Source: Ramularia collo-cygni (lineage: Eukaryota; Ascomycota; Dothideomycetes; Mycosphaerellales; Mycosphaerellaceae). From it: DNA of 64,000 bases. Both the position numbers and the translations under genes were made by a program. The notes beneath the pieces were generated by a model, which was not told where the DNA came from, made no database searches, and worked only from the letters and a program-made list of their open reading frames with translations. The stretch is from positions 17,312-81,311 of the forward strand of contig NW_019716281.1 in NCBI RefSeq assembly GCF_900074925.1, read 5' to 3'. Position 1 is the stretch's first letter. Each line of letters begins with the position of its first letter. Shown here one piece after another: positions 30,555 through 41,266 of the stretch.

Positions 30555-32482
30555 ATGGCAGCCCAAGGAGCGGCCGACGCGGTCAAGGAAGCAGTTTCCA
30601 ATGCCGCCGACAAGGTCTCTCAGCTCACCACGTCCGACAACACACCCAATTTGGTCCTGGATGAAGTGACGGGCGAGTCAGTCTCCAAGTCGGAGTTCAA
30701 GAAGAGGCAGAAGCAACGCGAGAGGGATGCGAAGAAGGCTGAGCGTGAGGCGACCAGGCAGCCTCCACCACAGGCTAGACGCAAGGCAGTAAATGACGAG
30801 GAGGATGAGGGAAAGCTGAATCCAAATGTGAGTCTGTCTAGCGAAGTAGAAGGGGAGAAAGTGGCTGACAAGCACTGCAACAGCAATATCGAGAGCTGCG
30901 ATCGCGCGCCGTCAAGCGGATGCTGGAGAATAACCAGCCCAATCCCTACCCGCACAAATTCCATGTCACATACGACTTGACCAAGTTCGAGGGCGAATTC
31001 GGCCACCTCAAGAAGGGTGAGCTTGTCAAGGAGAAGGTACTCAGCATTGGCTGCCGGATCTACAACATCCGCACGTCGGGCGAGAACCTGCGCTTCTATG
31101 AAGTCTCGGTGGATGGCGCAAGCATTCAAATCATGGCCACAAACTCGGAGAACACCAGCGATGTCCCCTTCACCGAGCAGCACGACATTCTTCGCAGAGG
31201 AGACATCATTGGCGTGACTGGATTCCCTGGCCGTACAAGTCCCAAGAAGGAGGATAACCCAGGCGAGCTGTCCATATTTGCCCAGAGCGTTCAGCTGCTC
31301 GCGCCATGTCTTCATCAGATTCCGTCAGAGCACTACGGATTCAAGGACCAGGAGGAGCGTTATCGAAATCGTCACCTTGATCTGATCATGAACAAGTCAT
31401 CCAGAGATACCTTGCTTAAGCGATTCCGTGTAGTCAAGTACATTCGCAGATACTTCGAAGACGCTGGCTTCTACGAGGCAGAGACCCCCGTCCTGCAGAA
31501 GTCTGCAGGCGGTGCCACCGCGCAGCCATTCATGACATACCACAACGACTTGAAGACCAACCTTGCTCTTCGCATTGCGACCGAGCTGCCATTGANGCAA
31601 CTGGTTATTGGAGGCATCAACAAGATCTTTGAGCTGGGACGAGTCTTCCGCAATGAGGGAATCGATCTGACACACAACCCCGAATTCACCACCTGCGAGT
31701 ACTACGAGGCATACACTGACCTCTCGGATACCATGAACCGTACTGAGGAGCTGGTGGAGGGTCTTGTCAAGGAGATTACCGGTGGGCTGACAACCCAATT
31801 CACCACCCAGACCGGCGAGGTTTACGACGTGAACTGGGCCAGGCCTTGGAAGAGGATTGAGATGATGCCGGCGTTGGAGGAGGCTTGCGGCGAGAANTTC
31901 CCGCCCGGCGATCAGCTGCACACCGATGAGACCAACGAGTTCTTGCGACGCATCCTCAAGAAGGTCAACGTTGAATGTCCGCCGCCACTCACCAACGCTC
32001 GCATGATTGACAAACTCGTCGGCGAGTTCATCGAAGAGAAGTGCATCAACCCGACCATGATTACGGGACACCCACNGATGATGAGTCCACTTGCCAAGTA
32101 CCACCGCACGACCCCAGGTCTGTGCGAGCGCTTCGAGGCGTTCGTGTGCAAGAAGGAGATTGTCAATGCATACACCGAGTTGAACAATCCCTTCGTTCAG
32201 CGCGAGCATTTCGAGGAGCAGGCAAGACAGAAGGCCCAGGGAGATGACGAGGCGCAACCCCTCGACGAGGACTTCCTTACCGCAATGGAATATGGTCTGC
32301 CTCCTACGGGAGGATGGGGCATGGGAATTGACCGCATCGTCATGTTCTTGACCAACAACTACAGCATCAAGGAGGTATTGACTTTCCCGATGATGAAGGA
32401 CATTGATGTGCAGAAGTCGAAGGCGGATGAGGTCGTTGCTGGTGTAGAAACTGTACCGGTCGAAGGCATTCCGCACAAGTAG
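30555..32482 (+). CDS. KRS1: Lysyl-tRNA synthetase, cytosolic (class II)
   Basis: Exons 30555-30827 and 30884-32482 (56-nt intron, GTGAGT to CAACAG) encode 623 residues. It charges tRNA-Lys with lysine. A eukaryote-type Lys/Arg-rich N-terminal extension (about 1-105) with a charged helix precedes the OB-fold anticodon domain (about 125-235, containing RIYNIRTSGENLRFYEV). The class II catalytic core follows: motif 1 near YIRRYFEDAGFYEAETPVLQ, motif 2 with GRVFRNEGID and HNPEFTTCEYYEAY, and motif 3 GGWGMGIDRIVMFL. No mitochondrial presequence is seen. Exon 2 joins as LNPN to QYRELRSRAV. Three codons contain N. Length and order match Krs1. Confidence 0.97.
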
Positions 32483-33298
32483 ATATGCGTCGCCGCNGTA
32501 TTGTTGATAGAATCGTTCGGCCTAAGATGAAAGCTTGGCTAACCAAAGCTACAACCGAACCTTATCACACATGTGCAACGATGTTCAGAGCTTTCTTCTC
32601 GAGCCCATACTTCGTTGATCGCTCTCAATCTACTTTGTCTCCCACCAAGGTCGCGATGTTATGCCCTTGATGTTTTGCCTCTCCTCCTGGCCCGAAAGAA
32701 ACGCGGGATCGCATACATCGACATGCAATGCCAAAGAACCGAGTCTCGTCATCGGTCGCGAAGCCATCGCCCAATGATCTAGATCTACGGCCCAACCACG
32801 CAGTCCCACATACACACACCTTGTTGAAGGTCCTTGATATGTATAACAACTCTCGGGCGCCAGGCTTCTGTAGCTGGACGCTTGGCTTTTGGGCAAAATC
32901 CGCCGCAACCAATACCTACGACTTACCGCCGGACACGTCACGCTTTATCTGCCGCCGTCCTCTGGCCCCGGCCGTGACAGGCTGACAGCTGCCACGACGA
33001 GTGGAGTGCAGCATCGCGCACGTCTGCAACTCGCGGGCTGCTTTGTTGTATGGTTCGCTTGCAAAGACGAGAGATCAAAGCGCCCTTGTCCGCTTGGTCT
33101 ATTCTGGGGCCTATCTAATAGCCTTGACCGCCACAAAGAGTGACCCGTTTGAACCTCCTTCAAAAACCTTGTTTCCGCTTGGAATTTGTACATACAAACC
33201 GCAGACGTTCCACGCAATCATATCTAAGACACGGGGTTGACGACATACTTGCCGGACAAGTTGCAGCACGTTATCCCTTTCCAACGAACCTTACAGCC
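32483..33298. other. Intergenic, nothing recognised
   Basis: 816 bp between KRS1 and the next plus-strand gene. The next gene's frame extends back 159 nt without an ATG. No RNA gene or repeat was found. Confidence 0.5.
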
Positions 33299-34579
33299 AT
33301 GGTAGCCATCGGACAAACCATCACGGTCGTCAACAAGTCGGGCAAGGTGGTAGGCACATCGAAGCATCTGGTCAACGTCTTCAAGGAAGCAAAGAGTGCA
33401 TATAGTGAGCGTAAGGCGGAGATCAAGGCCCAGAGAAAGAGTGAGCACGACATCAAGGAGAAGGAACGCAAGGCACTCAGGGAGCTAGAAGCTCTGACTC
33501 TCGTGGACGACGATGATGGCCGCAGTTCACAAGCAAGTACAAGAAGAGGTAGTGATAGTGGCAGGACCATCAGGAGAAAGCCTGTCCCGGGAAAGTCGAG
33601 GGTGGGTATGAAGCGTGGCGTTTCGGACAGCTTCTNTGCGAACGATCGTCCACAACGTCATGATTCCCACCGTCCGTCACCGCTCCGGAATGGATCTTCC
33701 GTATCGCTGGGCGAAGATGAGCCGCGCATTGGTGAGCTCACGCGGAGACACACGGAGGGCACGCAATTACGTCGTCAAAAAGAGAGCAAACGGCACGCCA
33801 GCATGGACGATATCGACATGGACTTGGCCTATGGTGATTACCTTCCTCAGCCTGGACCCGAGAGCAAACGCGAAGACGAGCTCGAATTGCAGGAGAAGAT
33901 GAGCGGTCTTCAGCGCCTCCTAGACGAAGGCAATTGCATTCAACACTCCGTTACCGCCATGATCGATAATTTGCAAAAGAACCCTGACGCCCTTGCCGCT
34001 GTTGCCCTGACGCTCGCGGAGATTTCCAATCTGGTGGCGAAGATGGGTCCGGGAGCTTTNATGACCATGAAGAGCTCGTTTCCCGTGATTGTTGCACTGC
34101 TCGCTAGTCCTCAATTCGCTATCGCCGCCGGCGTTGGTGTTGGCGTTACGATCATCGCGTTTGGTGGCTACAAGATTATCAAGAAGATCAAGGCTCGCGA
34201 CGAGCTCCGTCTTTTGGAGAGCGGCGTCGAGTTACCAGTAGGCGAGGAAGGGTTTGTTGAGGAAATGGACGAGCTTCGTGAAATCGACCACATTGAGAAA
34301 TGGCGTCGTGGGATTGCTGACGAGCAGGCAAACTCGCTTGGAACCAGCGTCGATGGCATGTTTGTTACACCGCAGGCAACACGCACGCTTATTGAAGAGG
34401 GCAAGCTCACTGAAGCTGACTTCAAGCCTGTCTCCACCAAAGAGGAGAAGAAGGCTCGAAAGAGGAAGACGAAGAGCGAGGTTAGTTCCAGGTCAACTCG
34501 GAGCAAAAGTAAGAGTGGCGAGGTGAAGGTTAAGAAAGAGCCTTCAGCTCTTCGCATGCTCTTCAAGGGGAGCTCATGA
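33299..34579 (+). CDS. Unknown fungal protein with Ala/Gly-rich hydrophobic segment
   Basis: 426 residues from the first ATG in frame. An N-terminal basic, coiled region (TSKHLVNVFKEAKSAYSERK) leads to a disordered Arg/Ser-rich stretch. A helical region near MSGLQRLLDEGNCIQHSVTA and MIDNLQKNPDALAAVALTLA follows, then a hydrophobic Ala/Gly/Val segment at about 258-290 (VIVALLASPQFAIAAGVGVG then VTIIAFGGYKII) flanked by lysines. That could be one long or two short membrane passes or a glycine-zipper. The C terminus is very basic (EEKKARKRKTKSEV, SRSKSKSGEVKVKKE). I do not recognise a named family, although glycine-zipper segments of this kind occur in fungal membrane-associated proteins. Two codons contain N. 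Confidence 0.75.
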   Translation: MVAIGQTITVVNKSGKVVGTSKHLVNVFKEAKSAYSERKAEIKAQRKSEHDIKEKERKALRELEALTLVDDDDGRSSQASTRRGSDSGRTIRRKPVPGKSRVGMKRGVSDSFXANDRPQRHDSHRPSPLRNGSSVSLGEDEPRIGELTRRHTEGTQLRRQKESKRHASMDDIDMDLAYGDYLPQPGPESKREDELELQEKMSGLQRLLDEGNCIQHSVTAMIDNLQKNPDALAAVALTLAEISNLVAKMGPGAXMTMKSSFPVIVALLASPQFAIAAGVGVGVTIIAFGGYKIIKKIKARDELRLLESGVELPVGEEGFVEEMDELREIDHIEKWRRGIADEQANSLGTSVDGMFVTPQATRTLIEEGKLTEADFKPVSTKEEKKARKRKTKSEVSSRSTRSKSKSGEVKVKKEPSALRMLFKGSS

Positions 34580-34714
34580 TGATGAAGAGGACAAAGAATG
34601 AATTGCATAATATAGATATTTCGATGTAGCGTTTGAGCGTGTGGATTGCGAGGAGACTGCTATGTCTTTGATATGAATGATGATTGACGGTGTTATTCCT
34701 TGCTACAATTCATT

Positions 34715-36650
34715 TCAACCCTGTATCACCAGTCTGCCTGTGTCCTTAGCTTCAGTGTGCTTCATCGTGACTCTCCACGCTGGCAGCTCAACAAGTCCTT
34801 GGTCGTGCCAGAACACGACCTCGTTGAGGGGAAGTCCGGCATAGGAAAGTTGATCGAGATCGGTTGGACAAAATTCATCCCAAACCCCCGAGTTGTGCGA
34901 GTTGTGGGTTTCCCTCTCTCGCACAGCCAGCACTCGCCATATTTCTCCTTCCCGAGACGTTTCGTTCTTAAACAACAACGTCGGTGAAAGTTGAGCGTAC
35001 AAATCTGGATCGTCGTTTGTGCTGGCGAGGAACCCTGGAATGACGCTCGTTCCGTTCGAGATGAACTGCGTGATATGCAGGCCCTTAGCAGGCGAAACTT
35101 TCATTTCGATGGTCGAGTTGAGGTAAGGGATCGTGGCGGAATAGCTTCCCTCATGGGTATTCGAAATCTGTNTCCAGATTGCTTCTTCCGCTCCACGAAC
35201 CAGCTCAACAGACACAATCTCGGTGAGTTCGTCCAGCATTGCCATGTTCCCTCCTACTAGAATGGTGAAGCCAAGTCCATATTCTTCTACAACCACTATC
35301 TTCGTGAAGTAGCCGGGAAGGCCACCAGATTTCGTGGTAAACTGTGAGTTGAATTAGGGAAGTTACACGACCTGGCACTACTGAACAGGAGCTCACTGTC
35401 ACAGGTCTACGACTATCTTTCAAGATCTTGTCGGTCCGGAATATCTCGAATGGCATCCCATAGAACTGCAAGAGGGAATAAAATTGTCAGTCATTATTGT
35501 CTCTGATGTCGATGATCGCAGGGCACCCACAGACTCCATGCCAGTACCCCAGCTAGCAGGAAGCAGCCAATTGATCCCAGTTACGAGGGAGTTGTGGTTA
35601 GTCAATATATATCGGATAAACTTGCTAAGGTCGGTCGACGTTGAATAGAGACCACCGGTCGGATTCTGTACGCCTTCTTCAACGCCCTATAACATGTCAG
35701 TGATTCGCATGCACATTAGGAACTCCCGCCGTACCCAATAGTTACCGCGATCCCCTTCCACTACTGGCAGTACAGCGAACTCGTCGGAAGGAGTGTCGAA
35801 GCTCGTCGAGTCCATGCCTAGCGGCTTCACGATTGTGTCGATGATGTGTTGCTCGTAAGGCACGCCCACGACATTGGCAATAACCAGACCGAGTAATTCG
35901 TAGTTGACATTACTGTAGGCTGTGTTCAAGGTCAGCAGTTCTTCAAGGTCATTCAAATATTTGCAGCTCACTGGACTTTTGATTTGGAGCAAACAGTNGC
36001 TGAGCTTTCTTGAGCCGATCGAGGAGATCAGATCCAGTACACGGCTTGTATTCATTGTACTCATCGCAAGGTGGCAAATCGAATCCGGAGACTGGTGGAA
36101 GGCCAAGGGACGTTGGATCGTGCTTTAAGTTGTAGAGGTCACCTTGCGCGAACTCACGAGGGATGCCAGATAGCTGGCTTGCGAGGATTCTTAGAGAAAT
36201 GTCCTTCCATGGCAAAGCGTACTCGGAAGAGTTGAGCTCTGGAATGTACTTGACCACAGGATCGTCCAGCGAGAGCTTCTTGTCTGCAGCCAAGTAGAGC
36301 AATGCTAGAGTCGTGAATGTCTTCGTGATGGATGCGATGCGGTACTGGGAGTGGCCTGAAACATGTATGTCTCCAGGACGAGTCTTGTTCAAGATACTGG
36401 CAGTATGATAGGTCCCCCAAAGAGTGTCCGAGCTGGAGGAGGTGACCTCGATTGAATATGATGAGGTGTTGTACTTGTTTTTCTGAACGACATTGTGGAG
36501 CTTTTGCTCAATCCGCTTGAATATTGATTGAAGGTCAGAAGCTCCTTTGTTCCATGCTGGAGGTGGAAACGCTGGGGTAGGCTCGTAACAGCTGCCAACG
36601 ACGAAAGCTGGGAGTACGGAGACGGCCAGAGCAAGCGTTGTCAACAGCAT
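34715..36650 (-). CDS. Secreted serine beta-lactamase-like hydrolase (S12 family)
   Basis: Five exons (35972-36650, 35735-35919, 35531-35686, 35397-35465, 34715-35341) encode 571 residues. A signal peptide (MLLTTLALAVSVLPAFVVGS) starts the protein. All three catalytic motifs of the serine beta-lactamase/DD-peptidase fold are present: S-x-x-K as SITK at 107-110, Y-x-N as YSN at 228-230 across the first intron, and K-S-G at 367-369 in FTTKSGGLPGY. Family signatures such as PTGGLYSTSTDLSKFIRYIL and FYGMPFEIFRT fit fungal extracellular beta-lactamase-like enzymes. The C-terminal 200 residues form the usual accessory beta domain. Introns are 48-65 nt. The substrate is unknown; relatives include esterases, lactonases and peptidases, so a true beta-lactamase activity should not be assumed. 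Confidence 0.92.
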
Positions 36651-37187
36651 GGCGTTCCGTGTTTGTTATCTAGATGTGAAGTCGTGAAGTTCGCTGTCAC
36701 GATGAGGGGCAATTTGTTCCTGAGCTCACCACCTCGCCCTGACCGTTCCTCTCCGAAGGACACGATGTTACTGTCAGAAAAGCCCTGAGCACTATTTGGC
36801 TATTGTACCATGTACCATCCCAAGACTCATGGCTAAGGCTAAAAGGCACTGAAGGCCGTCGTCCAGCCTGCGGCTTGAGCTATTCCCGCCCTGCGCAATA
36901 CCTCTGATATAGACTGAAACTCGAGGGAACGAGATGCTCTCCACAAGTTTGATGTAAGCAGAGAAATTCTCGTCTTGAACGAAATATGTCATAAATACAT
37001 CCTTTTGAAGCGCCTGGCAATGCCGATGCATTAGCAGGCATGTCTGCTTTCCCTGTACATCCTTTCATGCAAACAGCATCCCCATCCTATCGTACATCAT
37101 GTTCCCATGTTGCATTGCGGTCCACACACTCCACAACAACATGCAAACATGCAGTTCCAGAATCCCTGCTCGATGATAGAACTTGCT
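36651..37187. other. Intergenic between hydrolase start and MEF1 stop
   Basis: 537 bp, both neighbours on the minus strand. Nothing recognised. Confidence 0.5.
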
Positions 37188-39602
37188 CTACTTCTTGTTC
37201 TTCTCCGCCCTCTCTTTCTCATGCTTGGCGATAAGCTCTTTCTGCAGCTGCATGGGCGCAGGCGAATAATGGCTGAACTCCATGCTGAACTCACCCTTGC
37301 CCTGACTAGCCGCTCTCAACTGCGATGAGAAGCCGAACATGGCATTAAGCGAGCAATCCGCGGTGACAGTGAACTCCTCGGGGCCAATCTCAGTATCGTT
37401 GATCACAGCATTCCTCTTGTTTAGAAGTCCGACGATGTTTCCTTGGAACTCATTGGGTGCGGTAATGACCGTCTTCATCAGCGGCTCCAAGACCTGCGGT
37501 TGTGCAGCCAAGAAAGCCTTGCGGAAAGCCTGCTGTGTAGCGTTCTTGAAAGCAAGTTCACTGGAATCAGTCATATGCGTCGCACCATCGTTAATGACCA
37601 TGCTCGTTCCGAGAACTCTGTGACCAAGTAGCGGACCTTGCACACAAGATGCTTGGAAACCCTTGTCACAGGCCAAGAGGTACTTTTCGGCGATGGTGCC
37701 TCCGACGATCTGCTGTTCGAATTCGTTGTTGCCCAAGTTTCCAGTAGGCTCAAGGAAACCGACGACACGGGCGTAATCTCCAGATCCACCAGTCTGCTTC
37801 TTGAGCAAATGGTCGAATTTGACGTGCTGGTTAATCGTCTCGCGGTATGCAACCTGAGGCTGACCGGTGACGACTTCCACCTTGTATTCACGCTTCATGC
37901 GCTCGACGTAGATGTCCAGATGCAATTCTCCCATGCCGGAAATGATAGACTCGCCGGATTCGGTGTCCACGTGAACGCGGAAGGTGGGATCTTCGCGTTG
38001 GAAACGCGAGATGGCCTTGCTGAAGTTTGGTGTATCCTTCGTGTGCTTGGGCCGGATGGAGAGAGAGATAACGGGATCTGGGACGAACATACTGGTCATG
38101 CTGTAGCCCAGGCCACCGTCTGTGAAAGTATCTCCCGAAGCGCAATCGACGCCGAAAACGGCACAAATCTCGCCTGCACCAATCTCGGTCACGTCCTCCA
38201 TTTCGTTGGAGTGCATGCGCACAATGCGGGGAATCTTGACCTTTTGGCCCGTACGAGCGCTGGTAACGAATTGACCCTTGCGGAGAGACCCTTGGTAGAC
38301 GCGGATGTAGGTGAGTTGGCCGAAATTTGACTCTTCCAGCTTGAAGGCAAGACCGACAAATGGCAGACTGTTGTATGATACAAGCTTTACCTGAGCCTCG
38401 TCTCGTCTTCGGTCAAGGGCAAGGTTCTCTACTTCAGATGGATTGGGGAGATAGTCGACAACAGCGTCTAGCATGGGCTGAACGCTCTTGTCAGCCAATG
38501 CTGAGCCCATCAGCACTGGGGAGAATTTCAAGCTGATGGTTGCCCGGCGAATAGCAGCCTTGATTTCATCTGGGGAGGGTGTTCGTTCGTCCAAGAATGC
38601 TTCCGCGATCTCGTCGTCCACATCTGCCAGAGTTTCGATCAAGAGGCTCCTTTTTGCCTGCGCCAGTTCGAGCACATCCGCTGGCACGTCGTCTACACGG
38701 ACAACCTCTCCCTTGTGGCCTTCGGAGTAAATGGCCTTCATCTGGATAAGGTCCACCACGCCCCTGAAGTCGTCCTCCACACCAATGGGGACCTGGACTG
38801 CAGCAGCGGGTATTCTGAGTTTCTGGTTGATACCATCCACAGCCTTCCACGGATTCGCGCCAGCGCGGTCCATTTTGTTCACAAATGAGATTCTGGGAAC
38901 ATTGTAGCGCTTCATCTGACGATCCACAGTCACGGTCTGCGACTGCACCCCAGAAACAGCACACAGAATCATCACGGCGCCATCCAACACACGCAGCGCT
39001 CGCTCGACCTCGATCGTGAAGTCGATGTGACCAGGGGTATCGATCAAATTTACGTGGTATTTCTCGTCTTTCAACTCTCCAGTAACGGGATCGGGCATCT
39101 TCTTGATCCAGTCACAGAACGTCGCAGCAGATTGGATGGTGATGCCCTTTTCTCTCTCCAAATCCATGCTGTCCATCTTTGCACCAACTGCATCTCTCCC
39201 TCGCACTTCGTGGATGTCCTTGATACGGCCGGTATAGAATAGCACACGCTCGGTCACAGTGGTTTTTCCTGAATCGATATGTGCGGCGATTCCAATGTTG
39301 CGCACTTTATCCAGACGAGCGGCTTCGACGGGATCAAGGTTCTCGACAATGGCGTCCTGAGAGAGCGAGGTGGGATCGTGCATTGCCGTTTCCAACACCG
39401 CAGCAGCCGCACCGGACTGCCACCGTCGCGTCTGCCATTGCTGTAGATGCTGTCCTATTCTCTCGTGGTTCTGTGCTCGGACGGCGTGGCGATTATGTGA
39501 TGGAAGGACGGTCGTGGCGAATCCACGCGTGCAGACACCTGCGTTGCCACTTCGCAGAGCAGCATGGCGCAGTGATAACCGCGCAAGAGACGGAACCCGC
39601 AT
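37188..39602 (-). CDS. MEF1: Mitochondrial translation elongation factor G
   Basis: 804 residues, one exon. An Arg/Ala/Ser-rich N terminus of about 70 residues with few acidic residues is a mitochondrial presequence. The GTPase domain carries the P-loop AHIDSGKT (107-114), DTPGH (188-192) and NKMD (242-245), and domains II-V follow (for example GMGELHLDIYVERMKREYKV). It drives ribosomal translocation in mitochondria. The closing sequence is Lys/Glu-rich (KHEKERAEKNKK). It is distinct from the recycling factor Mef2 by overall sequence character; that choice is by recognition, not alignment. Confidence 0.95.
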   Translation of the reverse strand: MRVPSLARLSLRHAALRSGNAGVCTRGFATTVLPSHNRHAVRAQNHERIGQHLQQWQTRRWQSGAAAAVLETAMHDPTSLSQDAIVENLDPVEAARLDKVRNIGIAAHIDSGKTTVTERVLFYTGRIKDIHEVRGRDAVGAKMDSMDLEREKGITIQSAATFCDWIKKMPDPVTGELKDEKYHVNLIDTPGHIDFTIEVERALRVLDGAVMILCAVSGVQSQTVTVDRQMKRYNVPRISFVNKMDRAGANPWKAVDGINQKLRIPAAAVQVPIGVEDDFRGVVDLIQMKAIYSEGHKGEVVRVDDVPADVLELAQAKRSLLIETLADVDDEIAEAFLDERTPSPDEIKAAIRRATISLKFSPVLMGSALADKSVQPMLDAVVDYLPNPSEVENLALDRRRDEAQVKLVSYNSLPFVGLAFKLEESNFGQLTYIRVYQGSLRKGQFVTSARTGQKVKIPRIVRMHSNEMEDVTEIGAGEICAVFGVDCASGDTFTDGGLGYSMTSMFVPDPVISLSIRPKHTKDTPNFSKAISRFQREDPTFRVHVDTESGESIISGMGELHLDIYVERMKREYKVEVVTGQPQVAYRETINQHVKFDHLLKKQTGGSGDYARVVGFLEPTGNLGNNEFEQQIVGGTIAEKYLLACDKGFQASCVQGPLLGHRVLGTSMVINDGATHMTDSSELAFKNATQQAFRKAFLAAQPQVLEPLMKTVITAPNEFQGNIVGLLNKRNAVINDTEIGPEEFTVTADCSLNAMFGFSSQLRAASQGKGEFSMEFSHYSPAPMQLQKELIAKHEKERAEKNKK

Positions 39603-39757
39603 GATGGCGAGTTAGAGATGGTGGGAATGGAATGCACGCGATGGCGAATGGCGGCGGCCATAACTTTTTCGGGAGTCCGCATTTTTAGTCATCCACGTGA
39701 ATCAACTGCCGCGACTTTAACTAGCATCCTCAACTCGCTTCGACACCCACACCCGAA
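39603..39757. promoter_or_regulatory. Compact divergent promoter MEF1/PRP17
   Basis: Only 155 bp separate the two divergent ATGs, so the two genes must share promoter space. Confidence 0.7.
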
Positions 39758-41266
39758 ATGTCGCTGATACCGGCGCGCAATGGCGCAAATGCACCGCCAA
39801 CTCGTGCCGCCGATCTGGTCTCCGACAAGCAGTTCCGGACATCCACCAAAGGAAAGGTCCCCACTGGGTACGCTGAGGAGATTGCCATATCCGAGCAGAG
39901 CTTCCGCAGCCTACATCGGGATGTGCAGAGTCAGCAGTCGGCTGGAAAGAAGCGCAAGCGGGAGCTGAAGGGCGATAGCGGGACTGTGTATGGTGCAGGC
40001 GCATACAAAGGACCGTGGGCCAAATACGAAGAGCGGCGTATCGACAGCGACAGCGGCGAGGAGATGGAGGTGGAGGTGTCGGGAGATGAGAGCGGCGAGG
40101 AGGTGGTCGTGTACGAGGAGGACGCTTTAATGCCTGTGCCGGCCAAGGGAAGCCTCGCTGGCACCGACTACGATGCTGCATCCGCGGATAAGGAAACGTC
40201 GACCTTTGAAGGTGCCGAAGAACACGACTATCAGGGCCGCACATATATGCATGTACCACAAGACTTGGACGTGGACCTCACTGCCGACTTTGAAAACCTC
40301 GACCTAAAGTGCTACCACCCCAAGAAGCTCATTCACACCTACAAGTCCGCGAACAACAAGCCTGCGCATGAAAAGGCTCTCACGGCACTCAAGTTCTTTC
40401 CGGAATCTGGTCACCTGCTTCTCAGTGCTGCCGCAGATGGTAAAGTCAAACTTTGGGATGCCTTTCATGCTCGTGAGCTCTTGCGCTCTTACTCTGGACA
40501 TACCAAGTCTGTCGTGGATGTGGACTTTTCCCCGGATGGAACGAAATTCATAACAGCGTCCTACGATCGTCAAATGAAAGTGTGGGATACGGAAACTGGA
40601 GCATGTACAGGCCGATTCAGCACCGGTTCAACGCCGCACGTTGTGCGATGGCAACCCGATGATCCGAGCGGACAGGAGTTCCTCGCGGGCATGCACAACA
40701 ACAAAATCGTGCAATTCGACACTCGCTTGCCACCGGACGGCGAAAAGAAGAATCCTGTGCAAGAGTACGACCATCATCTGGGACCTGTCAATACCATCAC
40801 GTTCACGGATCAAAATCGCCGCTTCATTACAACATCAGACGACAAATCACTCCGCGCGTGGGAGTACAACATCCCCGTGCCGATCAAATTCATTGCAGAA
40901 CCCTACATGTTCCCCATGGTCAAATCCGCCTCGCATCCTAGCAAATCATCGGTTCTCATGCAGAGCTCAGACAACACAATCAAAGTGTACAACACTGGTG
41001 AGAAGATCCGACAGAACAGAAAGAAGGAGTTCCGAGGTCACAACAATGCCGGCTATGCTATCGACGTCGATGTCAGCCCTGACGGAGGGATTGTGTGCAG
41101 TGGTGACAGCGGCGGCTTCGTATGTTTCTGGGATTGGAAGAGCTGCAAAATGTGGCACAAGATCAAGGCAAGTGATGCGGCAGTCATCAGCGTAGCATGG
41201 CATCCCAGAGAGAGCTCCAAAGTCGTCACAGGAGATCTCAACGGTGTCATCAAGTACTGGGACTAG
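39758..41266 (+). CDS. PRP17: Pre-mRNA splicing factor PRP17/CDC40, WD40
   Basis: 502 residues, one exon. The N-terminal 200 residues contain the conserved motif with YGAGAYKGPWAKYEE, an acidic stretch and YHPKKLIHTYKSANNK. Seven WD40 repeats follow from about residue 205 (LLSAAADGKVKLWD, FITASYDRQMKVWDTE, FITTSDDKSLRAWE, VVTGDLNGVIKYWD at the end). The architecture matches Prp17/Cdc40, needed for the second step of splicing. The chain ends right at the last blade, as in the family. Confidence 0.95.
   Translation: MSLIPARNGANAPPTRAADLVSDKQFRTSTKGKVPTGYAEEIAISEQSFRSLHRDVQSQQSAGKKRKRELKGDSGTVYGAGAYKGPWAKYEERRIDSDSGEEMEVEVSGDESGEEVVVYEEDALMPVPAKGSLAGTDYDAASADKETSTFEGAEEHDYQGRTYMHVPQDLDVDLTADFENLDLKCYHPKKLIHTYKSANNKPAHEKALTALKFFPESGHLLLSAAADGKVKLWDAFHARELLRSYSGHTKSVVDVDFSPDGTKFITASYDRQMKVWDTETGACTGRFSTGSTPHVVRWQPDDPSGQEFLAGMHNNKIVQFDTRLPPDGEKKNPVQEYDHHLGPVNTITFTDQNRRFITTSDDKSLRAWEYNIPVPIKFIAEPYMFPMVKSASHPSKSSVLMQSSDNTIKVYNTGEKIRQNRKKEFRGHNNAGYAIDVDVSPDGGIVCSGDSGGFVCFWDWKSCKMWHKIKASDAAVISVAWHPRESSKVVTGDLNGVIKYWD

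Noticed and set aside
31397..32476. 359-codon minus-strand frame inside KRS1
   Set aside because: Pure antisense shadow of a strongly conserved synthetase.
37638..38330. 230-codon plus-strand frame inside MEF1
   Set aside because: Antisense shadow of EF-G codons; no domain.
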